DNA of 64,000 bases from positions 1 to 64,000 of the forward strand of contig UQUV01000001.1 of the NCBI GenBank assembly GCA_900544305.1. Direction: 5' to 3'. Positions within the stretch are counted from its first letter, which is position 1. Every line of letters starts with the position of its first letter. The notes under the pieces were generated by a model. The model was given only the letters and a program-made list of their open reading frames with translations. It was not told where the DNA came from and made no database searches. The translations under genes and the position numbers were made by a program. This DNA comes from an uncultured Porphyromonadaceae bacterium. GTDB lineage: Bacteria; Bacteroidota; Bacteroidia; Bacteroidales; Muribaculaceae. Shown here in pieces: positions 7,929 through 17,031 of the stretch.

Positions 7929-10340
7929 TTAGAAAGCTACCGACAAGTTGACGTTGAATTGTCGTCGGGTCAGGTAGTTTGGTACGGCATATTGGATATT
8001 GTTGACGTCGGTTACCCAATAATAGCTGCTGACATTCGAAAAGTCAAACAGGTTGAAAACATCTACGCCAATCCATATGCTTTTGAAGTGCCGCCAGAAA
8101 TTGTAGGGGCGGACTCCGTCTTTTTCACCACCGACCAATTGGTATTGGAAGCCGATATCAAGACGCTTGTAGGCAGGTGCACGGAAATAGCTGACATCTC
8201 GGCTTACCTGTGGCGGTGTCATGGGGAAGCCGTCGGAAATGATGCCTTTAAGGCTGAACTTCAGCTTCGGGAACTTTGGGAAATAATCGTTGAAGAAAAC
8301 GCCGAAACTGTAACGCTGGTCAGTCGGACGCGGTACTTTTACTCCGTTCAGGTTTTCCTGTGTCTTCATCAGAGAGAAACTGAACCAGGAGTCCGTTCCG
8401 GGAACGAACTGTCCGAAAAACTTGAAGTCAATACCGGCAATGAAACCGTCGGCTTCGTTACGGCCGGAGTAGACAATTTTCAGATTGTCGAGCTCGTATG
8501 GAATGATGTCGTCAAGTTTCTTGTAGTAGGCTTCAGCCGTGATTTTGAAAGGACGGTCGAGTGCGCGGAATGTGTAGTCGCCACCGAGAATCAGCTGTAT
8601 GCTCCGTTGTGATTTGATGTCGCGGTTCAGCTCTGCGTAGGAGTTTCCGTTTTCGTCCGTTTTTGTTTCGCGGAATTCTTTGTAGAACGGCGACTGGTAG
8701 TAAAGTCCTCCCGACAGACGGAAAGAAAGGCTGTTGTTGAATTCCGGAATATAGCCGATGCTGATACGGGGACTTACAAGAAATTCGTTGTTGAAATCCC
8801 AATAGGACATTCGCAAACCTCCGTTGAAGGTAAACAGTCCGGCATTGACCATCAGGCGGTAGGTATCCTGTGCATACCATGACAGCTTGTTGGTTGTCAG
8901 GTCATGTTTGGAGGTCAGATTGTAAATCATTTCCAGTTTGTTGTTGATGTTCGGAAGTGAATAGCCGGCAGAGTCGCGTTGCTCCCATTCGCTGGTACGG
9001 TCGTAGATTTGTTGGTTGCGGTATTCCAAGCCGTATTGCAGATTATGCCGGTTCAGCGATGTGTGGCCTTTCAGTCCCAAAGTGAATACACCGGCTTGGA
9101 AACGGTTGCGGGAATGTTCGAGATATTTTCCGACACCGATTTCTCCACCTACCGAATTTTCTCCGTCATTGGTGCCTGCTTCGTCCAGCCAGTATTCGCC
9201 GGATATGTCGTAAGCGACAAGCTCGTTGGTCAAGAATCCCGATGCAAGCAGCGTAAAGCCGGTACTTTTGTTGACATCGTAGTTCAGTTCCAATGCACCG
9301 AAATAGGTTTCAAAACGGTCCTGTTCTTTACCGTCGAAGTAGACGGTAAATTCTTTTACATTCTGCGATGTTCCGAATGAAGTGCTTCGGGTTTTCGGGG
9401 TGAACTTATAGTTGTTCATGGCAATGTTGCCAAGAAACGAGATGTTCCATTGGTCGTTCAGTTTCAGTCGCAGATTTGTCTGATAGTCGAAAAACGAAGG
9501 GTCGTATTCGCCTTTGGTTTCCAATGAACTGAGCAGTGTTGTGTTCCGCTTGTACCGGATTCCGTGGAGTTGTGAAAATTTCCCGGTCGATTGGCCGATA
9601 GCGGCTTCTGCTCCCATCAGGCTGGCTGCTACGTTTCCCTCGAAAGATTCCGGTTGACGGTAAGTGATGTCAAGCACTGATGACATCTTGTCGCCGTATT
9701 CGGCAGAAAATCCGCCGGTCGAAAACTCAATCGAGCCGACAAGCGAAGGGTTGATGATGCTGAGGCCTTCCTGTTGTCCCGAGGATATGAGCTGCGGGCG
9801 ATAGACCTCAATGCCGTTGATATAGACACTGTTTTCGTCGTAGGAACCGCCTCGGACAGAATATTGCGAGCTCATTTCGTCTTTCGACGAAACTCCGGCA
9901 ATGGTTGTAAGCAGTCCTTCCACGGCGTTGCCCGATGCATTGGGACCTACTTTCAACTGTCCGGCATCCAGTGTCTGCATTCCTCCTGTCTGCTTCTTGT
10001 ATTCGGTCACTTCGATAGCTTCCAGTTCCCGGGTTGTCTTAAACAGTTTCGCATTGACGTTTACGTTGCCCGACGGTGAAATCAGTTTCTGTTTATGTTC
10101 TTTGTAGCCGATGCAGGTGAAGATGATTTCTATCGTGTCGCTTTCTGCCACGGAAAGGCTGTAAGAACCGTCAAGTCCGGTGGTTGCACCTACGGCAGTT
10201 CCGGCAATGCGGACGGTGGCAAATTCGATAGGTTGCTCTTCTGCATCAATGACTTTACCAAAGATTTTCACCTGTGCATATCCGGCAGAGGCTATCAGTA
10301 GCAGTAAAGACAGAATATATAGTCGTTTTGTTATGTTCAT
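7929..10340 (-). CDS. TonB-dependent outer-membrane receptor with N-terminal carboxypeptidase-regulatory-like domain
   Basis: An 803-residue outer-membrane transporter. The signal peptide ends at about residue 22 (ASAGYAQ). A CarboxypepD_reg-like domain (about 24-105, KIFGKVIDAEEQPIEFATVRI) is followed by the plug (about 115-225, with YSVRGGSYDENSVYINGIEVY) and a barrel whose last strand is FNVNLSVAF with terminal aromatic Phe. No SusD partner adjoins it, so it is not a SusCD glycan importer; the ligand cannot be assigned. It stands alone between two terminators. Uptake presumably depends on the ExbBD-TonB set at 49-53 kb. Confidence 0.9.
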   Translation of the reverse strand: MNITKRLYILSLLLLIASAGYAQVKIFGKVIDAEEQPIEFATVRIAGTAVGATTGLDGSYSLSVAESDTIEIIFTCIGYKEHKQKLISPSGNVNVNAKLFKTTRELEAIEVTEYKKQTGGMQTLDAGQLKVGPNASGNAVEGLLTTIAGVSSKDEMSSQYSVRGGSYDENSVYINGIEVYRPQLISSGQQEGLSIINPSLVGSIEFSTGGFSAEYGDKMSSVLDITYRQPESFEGNVAASLMGAEAAIGQSTGKFSQLHGIRYKRNTTLLSSLETKGEYDPSFFDYQTNLRLKLNDQWNISFLGNIAMNNYKFTPKTRSTSFGTSQNVKEFTVYFDGKEQDRFETYFGALELNYDVNKSTGFTLLASGFLTNELVAYDISGEYWLDEAGTNDGENSVGGEIGVGKYLEHSRNRFQAGVFTLGLKGHTSLNRHNLQYGLEYRNQQIYDRTSEWEQRDSAGYSLPNINNKLEMIYNLTSKHDLTTNKLSWYAQDTYRLMVNAGLFTFNGGLRMSYWDFNNEFLVSPRISIGYIPEFNNSLSFRLSGGLYYQSPFYKEFRETKTDENGNSYAELNRDIKSQRSIQLILGGDYTFRALDRPFKITAEAYYKKLDDIIPYELDNLKIVYSGRNEADGFIAGIDFKFFGQFVPGTDSWFSFSLMKTQENLNGVKVPRPTDQRYSFGVFFNDYFPKFPKLKFSLKGIISDGFPMTPPQVSRDVSYFRAPAYKRLDIGFQYQLVGGEKDGVRPYNFWRHFKSIWIGVDVFNLFDFSNVSSYYWVTDVNNIQYAVPNYLTRRQFNVNLSVAF

Positions 10341-10401
10341 GTTTATTGATTATGCTTATAACATAACGAAAAACTGCGAGGTAAATTATATGGCTGTAAA
10401 T

Positions 10402-10433
10402 AAAAACGTCGCGGCTGGCGGGTCGCGACGTTT
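10402..10433 (-). terminator. Intrinsic terminator of cstA
   Basis: Hairpin arms AAACGTCGCG/CGCGACGTTT with a T-run on the minus strand, about 18 bp after the cstA stop. Confidence 0.8.
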
Positions 10434-10451
10434 CTGTATGGGGTTATTTAA

Positions 10452-11690
10452 TCAGGCTTTCTTCTTCAACCAAATGGTGAATGCAATCAGACATCCGACC
10501 GTGCATACTGCACCGATGGAATAGGAGAGAGCAGATGCCATTCTGAATCCTTCCGCATCTTTCAGACTGTAGAACAGAATGCCGAATGTGACGGCAAAAA
10601 TAGGAAGGGAAATCATCAGACGTTTGACGATGGATTTCTGTTCCATGTGTATGGCATCGGCAATGATAAGGCGGGCTGAACGCAAGGCCGTGTCGCCCGA
10701 CGTGATTGGAGCGGCGATGACTCCCAGAATGGCAAGTATGCTGCCGAATGTGCCCAGCCATTCATTGGTAATGCTGTTGACTACAATGGATGCGTTGTTT
10801 TCGCCGAGACCGTTTTTCTGGAAATAATAAGTAGCGGCAGCAGCCCAAATCAAGGCTATGATGCCTTCAGTCACCATAGCGCCGTAGAATACGGGACGAC
10901 CATGGTATTCTGATTTCAGACAACGTGCCATCAGTGGGCTTTGTGTGGCATGGAATCCGGAAATGGCACCGCAGGCAATGCTGACAAACATTATCGGGAA
11001 AATAGGCAGCTTGTCGGCATTAGGATGAGTGTTCGACATTCCGTCCCAGAATTCCGGCAATTGCGGATGGTTGACAAACAGCATCGTGAGAATGCCAATG
11101 GCCATGAAGATAAGGGCAATGGCAAAAAGAGGGTAGATGCGTCCAATGATTTTGTCGATCGGCAACATCGTTGCAAGAAAATAGTAGGCAAAAATCACGA
11201 CGATCCAGAACTGGGTGTGCAAGTGTTCCGGAGTGAGGTCGGCAAGCAGTCCGGCAGGTCCTGCAATGAATACGGCTCCTACGAGCACCATCAATATAAC
11301 CGACAGGCCGCGCATGACTTGTTTGGCTGTCAGTCCGAGATAGCGGCCAATAGTTTCCGGAAGACTTTCTCCGTCATGTCGCATGGAAATCATTCCTGCA
11401 AAATAGTCGTGGGTTGCACCTGCGAGAATGGTTCCCAATACAATCCAGAGATAAGAGGCTGTACCGAATTTGGCTCCCATGATAGCACCAAATATCGGGC
11501 CTAATCCTGCTATGTTGAGCAGTTGTGTCATAAATATTTTCCATGTGGGAAGTGGCATGAAGTCCACGTTGTCACACTTGGTGAATGCTGGAGTTTTGCG
11601 GTTGTCCGGCTGGAATATTTTTTCTACAAATTTCCCGTATACGAAATAAAAGATAATAAGGGCTGCCAGACAGAGGGTAAATGATATCAT
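10452..11690 (-). CDS. cstA: Carbon starvation protein CstA-family peptide/pyruvate transporter
   Basis: A 412-residue multi-spanning membrane protein of the CstA family, linked in enterobacteria to peptide or pyruvate uptake during carbon limitation. Conserved blocks: FMTQLLNIAGLGPIFGAIMGAKFG (about residues 53-76), GTILAGATHDYFAGMISMRHDG (about 86-107), and SGFHATQSPLMARC near 250. The N terminus aligns with the usual start. The protein is much shorter than the ~700-residue E. coli CstA; the missing part is the C-terminal half. It is flanked by terminators on both sides and transcribed alone. Confidence 0.9.
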   Translation of the reverse strand: MISFTLCLAALIIFYFVYGKFVEKIFQPDNRKTPAFTKCDNVDFMPLPTWKIFMTQLLNIAGLGPIFGAIMGAKFGTASYLWIVLGTILAGATHDYFAGMISMRHDGESLPETIGRYLGLTAKQVMRGLSVILMVLVGAVFIAGPAGLLADLTPEHLHTQFWIVVIFAYYFLATMLPIDKIIGRIYPLFAIALIFMAIGILTMLFVNHPQLPEFWDGMSNTHPNADKLPIFPIMFVSIACGAISGFHATQSPLMARCLKSEYHGRPVFYGAMVTEGIIALIWAAAATYYFQKNGLGENNASIVVNSITNEWLGTFGSILAILGVIAAPITSGDTALRSARLIIADAIHMEQKSIVKRLMISLPIFAVTFGILFYSLKDAEGFRMASALSYSIGAVCTVGCLIAFTIWLKKKA

Positions 11691-11701
11691 AATTCGTAGA
11701 T

Positions 11702-11738
11702 TTTAAAAACACCGGCATTTAAAGTAATGCCGGTGTTG
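11702..11738 (-). terminator. Intrinsic terminator of the DHH-DUF4827-glmM operon
   Basis: Arms AACACCGGCATT/AATGCCGGTGTT followed by TTTTTAAAA on the minus strand, 38 bp after the glmM stop and just before cstA. Confidence 0.88.
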
Positions 11739-11775
11739 ATGTGTTTTATCTGTATGTGTTGTTTGGAACGAAAAA

Positions 11776-13167
11776 TTATTTGTTGGTAATTTCGTTCACT
11801 ACAGCCTTGATTTCATCTGCAATCTTGTTTGCCTTTTCAATTGTGTCGGCTTCTGAATAGATACGGATGATCGGTTCTGTATTGCTTTTGCGCAAATGTA
11901 CCCAACAGTCGGCAAAGTCGATTTTCACACCGTCGATGTCTGTGATTTTTTCATTCTTGTATTTTTCCTTGATGGCAGCAAGAATGGCGTCGACATTGAT
12001 GTCTGGAGTCAGTTGAATCTTGTTTTTGGCAATGCTGTACGGTGGATATTCTTTTTTCAGTTCGCTCACTTTTTTACCTTTGTGTGCCAACAGTGAAAGG
12101 AACAATGCCACACCTACAAGAGCGTCACGTCCGTAGTGGCTTGCCGGATAGATAACACCGCCGTTGCCTTCACCGCCGATAACGGCTCCTGTGCGCTTCA
12201 TTTCAGTTACGACGTTTACCTCACCTACGGCTGAAGCTGTATATTGGCAGCCGTGTTTTACAGTTACGTCACGGAGTGCACGTGAAGAAGACAGGTTGGA
12301 CACTGTTGCGCCCGGAGTTTTTGAAAGAATGTAGTCGGCCACAGCCACAAGGGTATATTCTTCCACAAACATTTCGCCGTTTTCCATAACGATTGCCAAG
12401 CGGTCAACGTCAGGGTCAACAACGAAGCCGACATCGGCACAGCCTGTTTTCAACTTGTCGGAAATTTCTGTAAGGTTTTCCGGAATTGGTTCCGGAGTGT
12501 GTGCGAAATGTCCGGTCGGTGTGCAGTTAAGTTCTATGATGTTCTTTACTCCCAGTGCTTTCAGCAATTCAGGGATGACAACACCGCCTACAGAGTTGAC
12601 GGCATCGACAGCTACTGTAAAGTTTGCTTTCTTGATAGCTTCCACATCCACCAGATCAAGAGCGAGAACGCTGTCGATGTGGCGACGTGTATATGTGTTG
12701 TTGATGAATTCCTTACCTAATTCGTCAACTTCTGCAAAAGTGAATGATTCTTCTTCTGCAATGGCGAGAACGGCTTTGCCTTCAGCATCGTTGAGGAATT
12801 CGCCTTTTTCGTTGAGAAGTTTCAGGGCGTTCCATTGCTTCGGGTTGTGTGATGCTGTCAGGATAATACCACCGCAGGCATTTTCCCAGACAACAGCCAA
12901 CTCTGTAGTCGGTGTTGTTGCAAGGCCGATATTGACGACATTGAAGCCCATTCCCTTCAGTGTACCTACTACGATGTCGTTTACCATGTCGCCGGAAAGA
13001 CGGGCATCGCGTCCTACGACGATTGTGTTGGATGTTTTTGTGGTAGATTTTCGAATGAATGTGGCATAGGCGGCGGTAAATTTGACGATGTCAAGCGGAC
13101 TAAGCCCTTCACCGGCTTTACCTCCGATTGTACCACGGATTCCTGAAATAGATTTGATTAATGACAT
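11776..13167 (-). CDS. glmM: Phosphoglucosamine mutase / phosphohexomutase
   Basis: A 463-residue alpha-D-phosphohexomutase that most likely interconverts glucosamine-6-phosphate and glucosamine-1-phosphate for peptidoglycan and LPS precursors. The four family loops are present: phosphoserine S106 in TASHNP, the metal loop DPDVDR near 242-247, the sugar loop GEGNGG near 326-331, and the phosphate loop RKSNTEPIIRIY near 423-434. A phosphoglucomutase/phosphomannomutase role cannot be excluded from sequence. It is the last gene of the operon with DHH phosphoesterase and DUF4827, 20 bp after the latter. Confidence 0.92.
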   Translation of the reverse strand: MSLIKSISGIRGTIGGKAGEGLSPLDIVKFTAAYATFIRKSTTKTSNTIVVGRDARLSGDMVNDIVVGTLKGMGFNVVNIGLATTPTTELAVVWENACGGIILTASHNPKQWNALKLLNEKGEFLNDAEGKAVLAIAEEESFTFAEVDELGKEFINNTYTRRHIDSVLALDLVDVEAIKKANFTVAVDAVNSVGGVVIPELLKALGVKNIIELNCTPTGHFAHTPEPIPENLTEISDKLKTGCADVGFVVDPDVDRLAIVMENGEMFVEEYTLVAVADYILSKTPGATVSNLSSSRALRDVTVKHGCQYTASAVGEVNVVTEMKRTGAVIGGEGNGGVIYPASHYGRDALVGVALFLSLLAHKGKKVSELKKEYPPYSIAKNKIQLTPDINVDAILAAIKEKYKNEKITDIDGVKIDFADCWVHLRKSNTEPIIRIYSEADTIEKANKIADEIKAVVNEITNK

Positions 13168-13187
13168 TGCTTTTGGATTTGATGGTT

Positions 13188-13748
13188 TTATATTTTGCTT
13201 TTGTAGTATTTTACGTGGAATTTATATGGAATTACGTTCGATTGCTCGTCGTGGAATCCGAATTTACTTTTGATGACGAGATTAACCTCGCAGTCGATGC
13301 CTAAATAATTGAGAGGCATTTGAATGCCTTCGCCGTAAGCATAGGATGACGGAAGCTGGTAGTTGTTGAATCGGAAAAACAGATAGTTGATATCGTCATA
13401 GTTTCCGTCCAATGCATCGTCGTTGCCTTTTGCATACGAAAGCAGGCTGATACGTCCGTAGCGGAAGTATATTTTTTGATCGTCTTCTACACGATTGTTT
13501 TTACGGTCTCCGGCATTGATTACCTGCATATACACATTACCTTCCGGTTCGATGCGGTAGTAGGGGGCATCTTCACCGGTTTCGAAAACAGTATCAGCCG
13601 GAATTTCATTGATGACTTTCTGATTGGCAAGAAATGAGTTTACGGCTTTGTCTTCGTCTTCGAGCAGTTCTGAATAGCTCTTGCTGTCATCGCATGCCGC
13701 GAGAGATAATATGGCTAATGGAAGTAGTAATAATGATTTCAGTTTCAT
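13188..13748 (-). CDS. DUF4827 family lipoprotein
   Basis: A 186-residue predicted lipoprotein: a short lysine-started signal (MKLKSLLLLPLAILSLAAC) with a cysteine lipobox at about residue 19. It resembles the Bacteroidales DUF4827 family, which is distantly FKBP-like; no catalytic residues can be pointed to. The ATG at 13746-13748 is chosen because the longer frame would need TTG. It lies between the DHH phosphoesterase (13 bp) and glmM (20 bp), a neighbourhood that suggests envelope biogenesis, but no function is known. Confidence 0.8.
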   Translation of the reverse strand: MKLKSLLLLPLAILSLAACDDSKSYSELLEDEDKAVNSFLANQKVINEIPADTVFETGEDAPYYRIEPEGNVYMQVINAGDRKNNRVEDDQKIYFRYGRISLLSYAKGNDDALDGNYDDINYLFFRFNNYQLPSSYAYGEGIQMPLNYLGIDCEVNLVIKSKFGFHDEQSNVIPYKFHVKYYKSKI

Positions 13749-13761
13749 AGTCAATATGTTT

Positions 13762-14793
13762 TTATTGATTGTTTTTTGTTTCGTTTAAATCTTCAAGCAC
13801 TTTTAAGTAGGTTTGAATCGCTTCTTCCATCGTGCCGCGGAATTCACCACCGGCAGCGTTGGCATGTCCACCTCCGTTGAAATACTTGCTGCATAGAGTG
13901 TTGACCTTAAAATCTTCTTCCGAACGCATGGATACCTTTACATAATCGGCTTCTTGACGGAAGAAGGTAGACCAAATAACTTCAGGAATTGCCAATGGCA
14001 TGTTGGCGAGCATTTCTGTGTCGCCGCGTTGATAGTTGAAGCGTTCGAGGTCTTCTTTTTCCAACACGATTAGCGAAGCACGATGTTCGGGATAAAGTAC
14101 CATTTTTTCAGCCAGCGCATAACCGTTGAGGCGCATTCTGCTTTCGCTGTTGGTACGCATGGCCAATTTGCAGATTCTGTCTTTGTCGATGCCTTTTCTT
14201 ACCAGTTCGGCTACGATAATGTATAGCTCTGCATGGTTGGAATTGTAGGAAAAGTTGCCCGTATCAGTCATCATTCCTGTGTAAATGCAGGATGCAGCAT
14301 CGGTGTTGACTTTGTCCAGTAGTCCCATTTGATAAAGAACGCGGAACAACAGTTCGCAGGTAGAGGTCATGGACGGATAGGAGATTACGACATCGCAAAA
14401 TGTGTCGGGATGCAAGTGGTGGTCAATCATCACTTTCGGACACTGTGCATTGGCAAGCGGTGTTGCCATTTCTGCAACGCGGTTCAATCCGTTGTAGTCG
14501 AGACACAGAATCAAGTCGGCATTTGCTATTGCATTGTCGGCCTGTTCCTTTGATTCGGTATATGCTATTATTTTGTCGAACTCCGGAAGAAAACTCAAGT
14601 CAGCCGGTGCCTTGTCGGGAGTAATGACTAAAGTATTTTTTCCTAATCCCGACAAAAGGATGCTAGCGCCCAATGTTGAGCCAATGGCATCACCGTCGGG
14701 GGACATGTGGCATGTGATTACAATATTCTGACTGTTGTCGAGAAGATTCTGGAATGCTTCCAGTTGTTCGTTGTGAATGGTCTTTTCTAACAT
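13762..14793 (-). CDS. DHH/DHHA1 phosphoesterase, NrnA-like
   Basis: A 343-residue DHH-superfamily phosphoesterase. The metal motifs are present: HMSPDGDAIGS near residues 29-39, LDYNG near 96, DHH in MIDHHLHPD near 118-126, and the C-terminal DHHA1 nucleotide-binding signature GGGHANAAGGEF near 312-323. Relatives degrade nanoRNA, cyclic dinucleotide breakdown products (pGpG/pApA) or 3'-phosphoadenosine-5'-phosphate. I start at the ATG at 14793. A longer frame begins upstream of a -7 promoter box at 14819-14826 and would lie in the repeat array. It is the first gene of the DHH-DUF4827-glmM operon. Confidence 0.9.
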   Translation of the reverse strand: MLEKTIHNEQLEAFQNLLDNSQNIVITCHMSPDGDAIGSTLGASILLSGLGKNTLVITPDKAPADLSFLPEFDKIIAYTESKEQADNAIANADLILCLDYNGLNRVAEMATPLANAQCPKVMIDHHLHPDTFCDVVISYPSMTSTCELLFRVLYQMGLLDKVNTDAASCIYTGMMTDTGNFSYNSNHAELYIIVAELVRKGIDKDRICKLAMRTNSESRMRLNGYALAEKMVLYPEHRASLIVLEKEDLERFNYQRGDTEMLANMPLAIPEVIWSTFFRQEADYVKVSMRSEEDFKVNTLCSKYFNGGGHANAAGGEFRGTMEEAIQTYLKVLEDLNETKNNQ

Positions 14794-14818
14794 TTTTTCT
14801 TTTGCTGTAAAATCGTTG

Positions 14819-15106
14819 CAAAGATAGTGAAAGGCGAGGGTAGAGGCAAATGAAAACGGAGTTTTCAAATTTGATTATGCCGAGCCGCCTCCTATCTTCT
14901 ACAAAGATAGTGAAAGGCGAGAGCAGGGACAAATGAAAAACGGAGTTTTCAAATTTGACTATGCCGAGCCGCCTCCTATCTTCTACAAAGATAGCGAAAG
15001 GCGAGAGCAGGGGCAAATGAAAACGCTGTTTTTGGGTTTTACAATGTCAAACTGCCTGTCATCTTCTACAAAACAGGCTGCACGCCTTCTATCTTCTACA
15101 AAGATA
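14819..15106 (-). repeat. Tandem ~83-bp repeat with -7-like boxes upstream of the DHH operon
   Basis: Two nearly identical units (14819-14901, 83 bp; 14902-14985, 84 bp) and a diverged third (14986-15098, about 113 bp), closed by another box at 15099-15106. Each unit begins, on the minus strand, next to TATCTTTG, a fit to TAnnTTTG, at 14819-14826, 14902-14909, 14986-14993 and 15099-15106. Each of the first two contains a small palindrome GAAAAC-GGA-GTTTTC (preserved less well in unit 3), and unit junctions form CTATCTT/AAGATAG stems. The box nearest the gene sits 25 bp before the ATG. The array may be stacked promoters, or an intergenic repeat family that happens to carry the box. Confidence 0.8.
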
Positions 15107-15258
15107 ATGCAATATGTGGATTAATCGTTATGTTTTAACCGATTTTGCCTACATATTTCAATTATGGACGCAAAGGTAAGAAAAATATTATGATGCAGGC
15201 TTTTTGAATGAAATAGACGGATTGAAAATTTATTAATAAATAATAATGTATATAAAAA
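15107..15258 (-). promoter_or_regulatory. Gene-free spacer with one candidate promoter box
   Basis: No gene is visible. A minus-strand TACCTTTG (15171-15178) fits TAnnTTTG and would start a transcript near 15164 that runs through the repeat array into the DHH operon, giving a leader of about 370 nt. Which of the boxes is used cannot be told from sequence. Confidence 0.4.
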
Positions 15259-15290
15259 CAGAAGGCGGGATATTTCCCGCCTTCTTGATT
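15259..15290 (-). terminator. Intrinsic terminator of tetR-fabH-fabG
   Basis: Arms AGAAGGCGGGA/TCCCGCCTTCT around a TATT loop with TTTTTAT following on the minus strand, about 20 bp after the fabG stop. Confidence 0.88.
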
Positions 15291-15309
15291 ATTAGATAAT
15301 TGCCTGAAA

Positions 15310-16056
15310 TTACATGTTCATGCCGCCGTCCACTTGGATAACTTGACCGGTAACATAAGATGACATGTCAGATGCAAGGAATGTTGCAATGTTGGCAACA
15401 TCTTCCGGTGTACCTCCACGGCGCAATGGAATTTTCTGGCACCATTCGTTTCTGATTTCTTCTGAAAGTTGGGCAGTCATGTCTGTGATGATGAAGCCCG
15501 GAGCGATAGCGTTTGCACGAACACCGCGTGAACCCAGTTCTTGAGCGATAGATTTAGCCAAGCCAATCATACCAGCTTTAGAAGCAGAGTAGTTGCATTG
15601 TCCTGCATTACCGTGTACACCTACAACAGATGCCATGTTAATGATGCTACCTGAACGTTGGCGCATCATAACCGGAGTTACAGCGTGAACGAAGTTGAAG
15701 GCAGACTTGAGGTTAACGTTGATTACAGCGTCCCATTGTGCTTCTGTCATTCTCATCATCAGGCCGTCTTTTGTGATACCGGCATTGTTAACGAGGATGT
15801 CAAGACGGCCGAAGTCTTTCACTACTTCAGCTACAACATTGTGACATGCTTCGAAGTCGGCAGCGTTAGAGGCATAGCCTTTTACTTTTACGCCAAAAGC
15901 AGCGATTTCCTCTTCTGTCTTTTTACCGTTTTCGTCGATAACGAGGTCGGTGAAAGCGATGTTACAGCCTTCTTGTGCGTATTTAAGCGCGATGGCTTTA
16001 CCAATTCCGCGTGCAGCACCTGTAATGAGTGCTACTTTTCCTTCTAATAATTTCAT
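15310..16056 (-). CDS. fabG: 3-oxoacyl-[ACP] reductase (FabG-like SDR)
   Basis: A 248-residue short-chain dehydrogenase that reduces 3-oxoacyl-ACP with NADPH. The cofactor motif TGAARGIG is at 12-19, NNAG at 90-93, the catalytic Ser at 143, and Tyr156-x3-Lys160 in YSASK. The Asn of the tetrad is N115. The ATG at 16056 is used; the longer frame needs a TTG. It follows a ketoacyl synthase III gene by about 26 bp, which supports a fatty-acid elongation role. Many SDRs share these motifs, so the exact substrate is inferred from context. Confidence 0.92.
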   Translation of the reverse strand: MKLLEGKVALITGAARGIGKAIALKYAQEGCNIAFTDLVIDENGKKTEEEIAAFGVKVKGYASNAADFEACHNVVAEVVKDFGRLDILVNNAGITKDGLMMRMTEAQWDAVINVNLKSAFNFVHAVTPVMMRQRSGSIINMASVVGVHGNAGQCNYSASKAGMIGLAKSIAQELGSRGVRANAIAPGFIITDMTAQLSEEIRNEWCQKIPLRRGGTPEDVANIATFLASDMSSYVTGQVIQVDGGMNM

Positions 16057-16082
16057 AGTCAAATATATTAAAAATGAATGTG

Positions 16083-17027
16083 TTAGATTTCAATTAAGAA
16101 TGCTCCGCAAGAGTAACCTCCACCAAATACCGTAAGGCCGATTTTTTGTCCTTTTTTCAGGTTTTCGCGGTTTTGAGCCAGTACCAGTGCGGCACTTGCC
16201 GAACCCGTATTGCCGAGTTCTTCGATGTTGTTGAGGAATCTTGAAGAATCCATTTTCAGTTGGTGGGCAACGTTGGCCACGATACGCATGTTTGCCTGGT
16301 GGCAGATGATGTAGTCGAGGTCGTTGATGCTCATTCCGTTAGGTTCAGTCACATTTTCAAGTGCATGGATCATGAACTTGCAGGCGTGCATGAACACGTC
16401 TCTGCCGTCAGGCATAGTGATGCCGTCTTCGTGCGGGCGCAGACGAACGCCTTCCGGTCCTTTTCCAACATGGCCGAGACCTTTAGTATAGATAGTTTTC
16501 AGTGTGATGTCATTTTCTGAAACCTTTTCTTTGGATACAAAGAAAGCAACGGCTGCATCTCCCCATAGGTGGCCGCACACTTTATCGGTTTCGTTTGCAT
16601 AGTACGTGTTGTGCTCGGAACAAACGATGAGGGCCTTTGATGCTTTTCCCATTGCGAAATAGCCTTCGATGATTTCAAGTCCGTTTACAAATGACGAGCA
16701 AGCTGAAGATGCGTAGACTGCTTTGGCGTTTTCGATGTTGAATTCGCGTTGTGCAATATGAGCCAGGGTAGCAACGGTGTCATAGGGTGAATAGGCTGCC
16801 GATACAATAAGGTCGACATCCTTGATGTCGTAGGGAAGTGTCTTGAGGGCATCTTTGATGGCGTTCAGTCCCATCGAATTGTGGCCTTCACCTTCTCCAA
16901 CCTTTGAGCGAGAGCGGATGCCTGTGCGCTGGGTAATCCATTCGCTTGTCAGACCGTTTAGTTCTAAAAAGTGTTCGTTAGGCACTCTGGTTGCCGGTAC
17001 GTAGTATCCAGTTGCGTTAATATACAT
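16083..17027 (-). CDS. Beta-ketoacyl-ACP synthase III family protein (FabH-like)
   Basis: A 314-residue thiolase-fold condensing enzyme. The catalytic triad is intact: C110 in SSACSSF, H242 in CHQANMR and N272 in GNTGSAS. The C-terminal FGGGYSCGAFLI is the usual last strand. Such enzymes start fatty-acid synthesis from acetyl- or branched acyl-CoA, or make specialised ketoacyl products. It lies between a TetR regulator (4 bp upstream) and fabG, apart from any acpP/fabF/fabD cluster, so it could be a dedicated second FabH rather than the housekeeping one. Confidence 0.9.
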   Translation of the reverse strand: MYINATGYYVPATRVPNEHFLELNGLTSEWITQRTGIRSRSKVGEGEGHNSMGLNAIKDALKTLPYDIKDVDLIVSAAYSPYDTVATLAHIAQREFNIENAKAVYASSACSSFVNGLEIIEGYFAMGKASKALIVCSEHNTYYANETDKVCGHLWGDAAVAFFVSKEKVSENDITLKTIYTKGLGHVGKGPEGVRLRPHEDGITMPDGRDVFMHACKFMIHALENVTEPNGMSINDLDYIICHQANMRIVANVAHQLKMDSSRFLNNIEELGNTGSASAALVLAQNRENLKKGQKIGLTVFGGGYSCGAFLIEI

Positions 17028-17031
17028 AATG

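Noticed and set aside
7908..8612. Long plus-strand frame opposite the TonB receptor
   Set aside because: Antisense shadow of a clear 803-residue receptor; no similarity or promoter.
7929..10340. SusCD-type polysaccharide utilisation locus
   Set aside because: The receptor has no SusD partner and no glycoside hydrolases beside it; it stands alone between terminators.
14819..15106. Repeat array as a CRISPR
   Set aside because: Units of 83-84 bp are contiguous copies with no spacers, and no cas genes are near.
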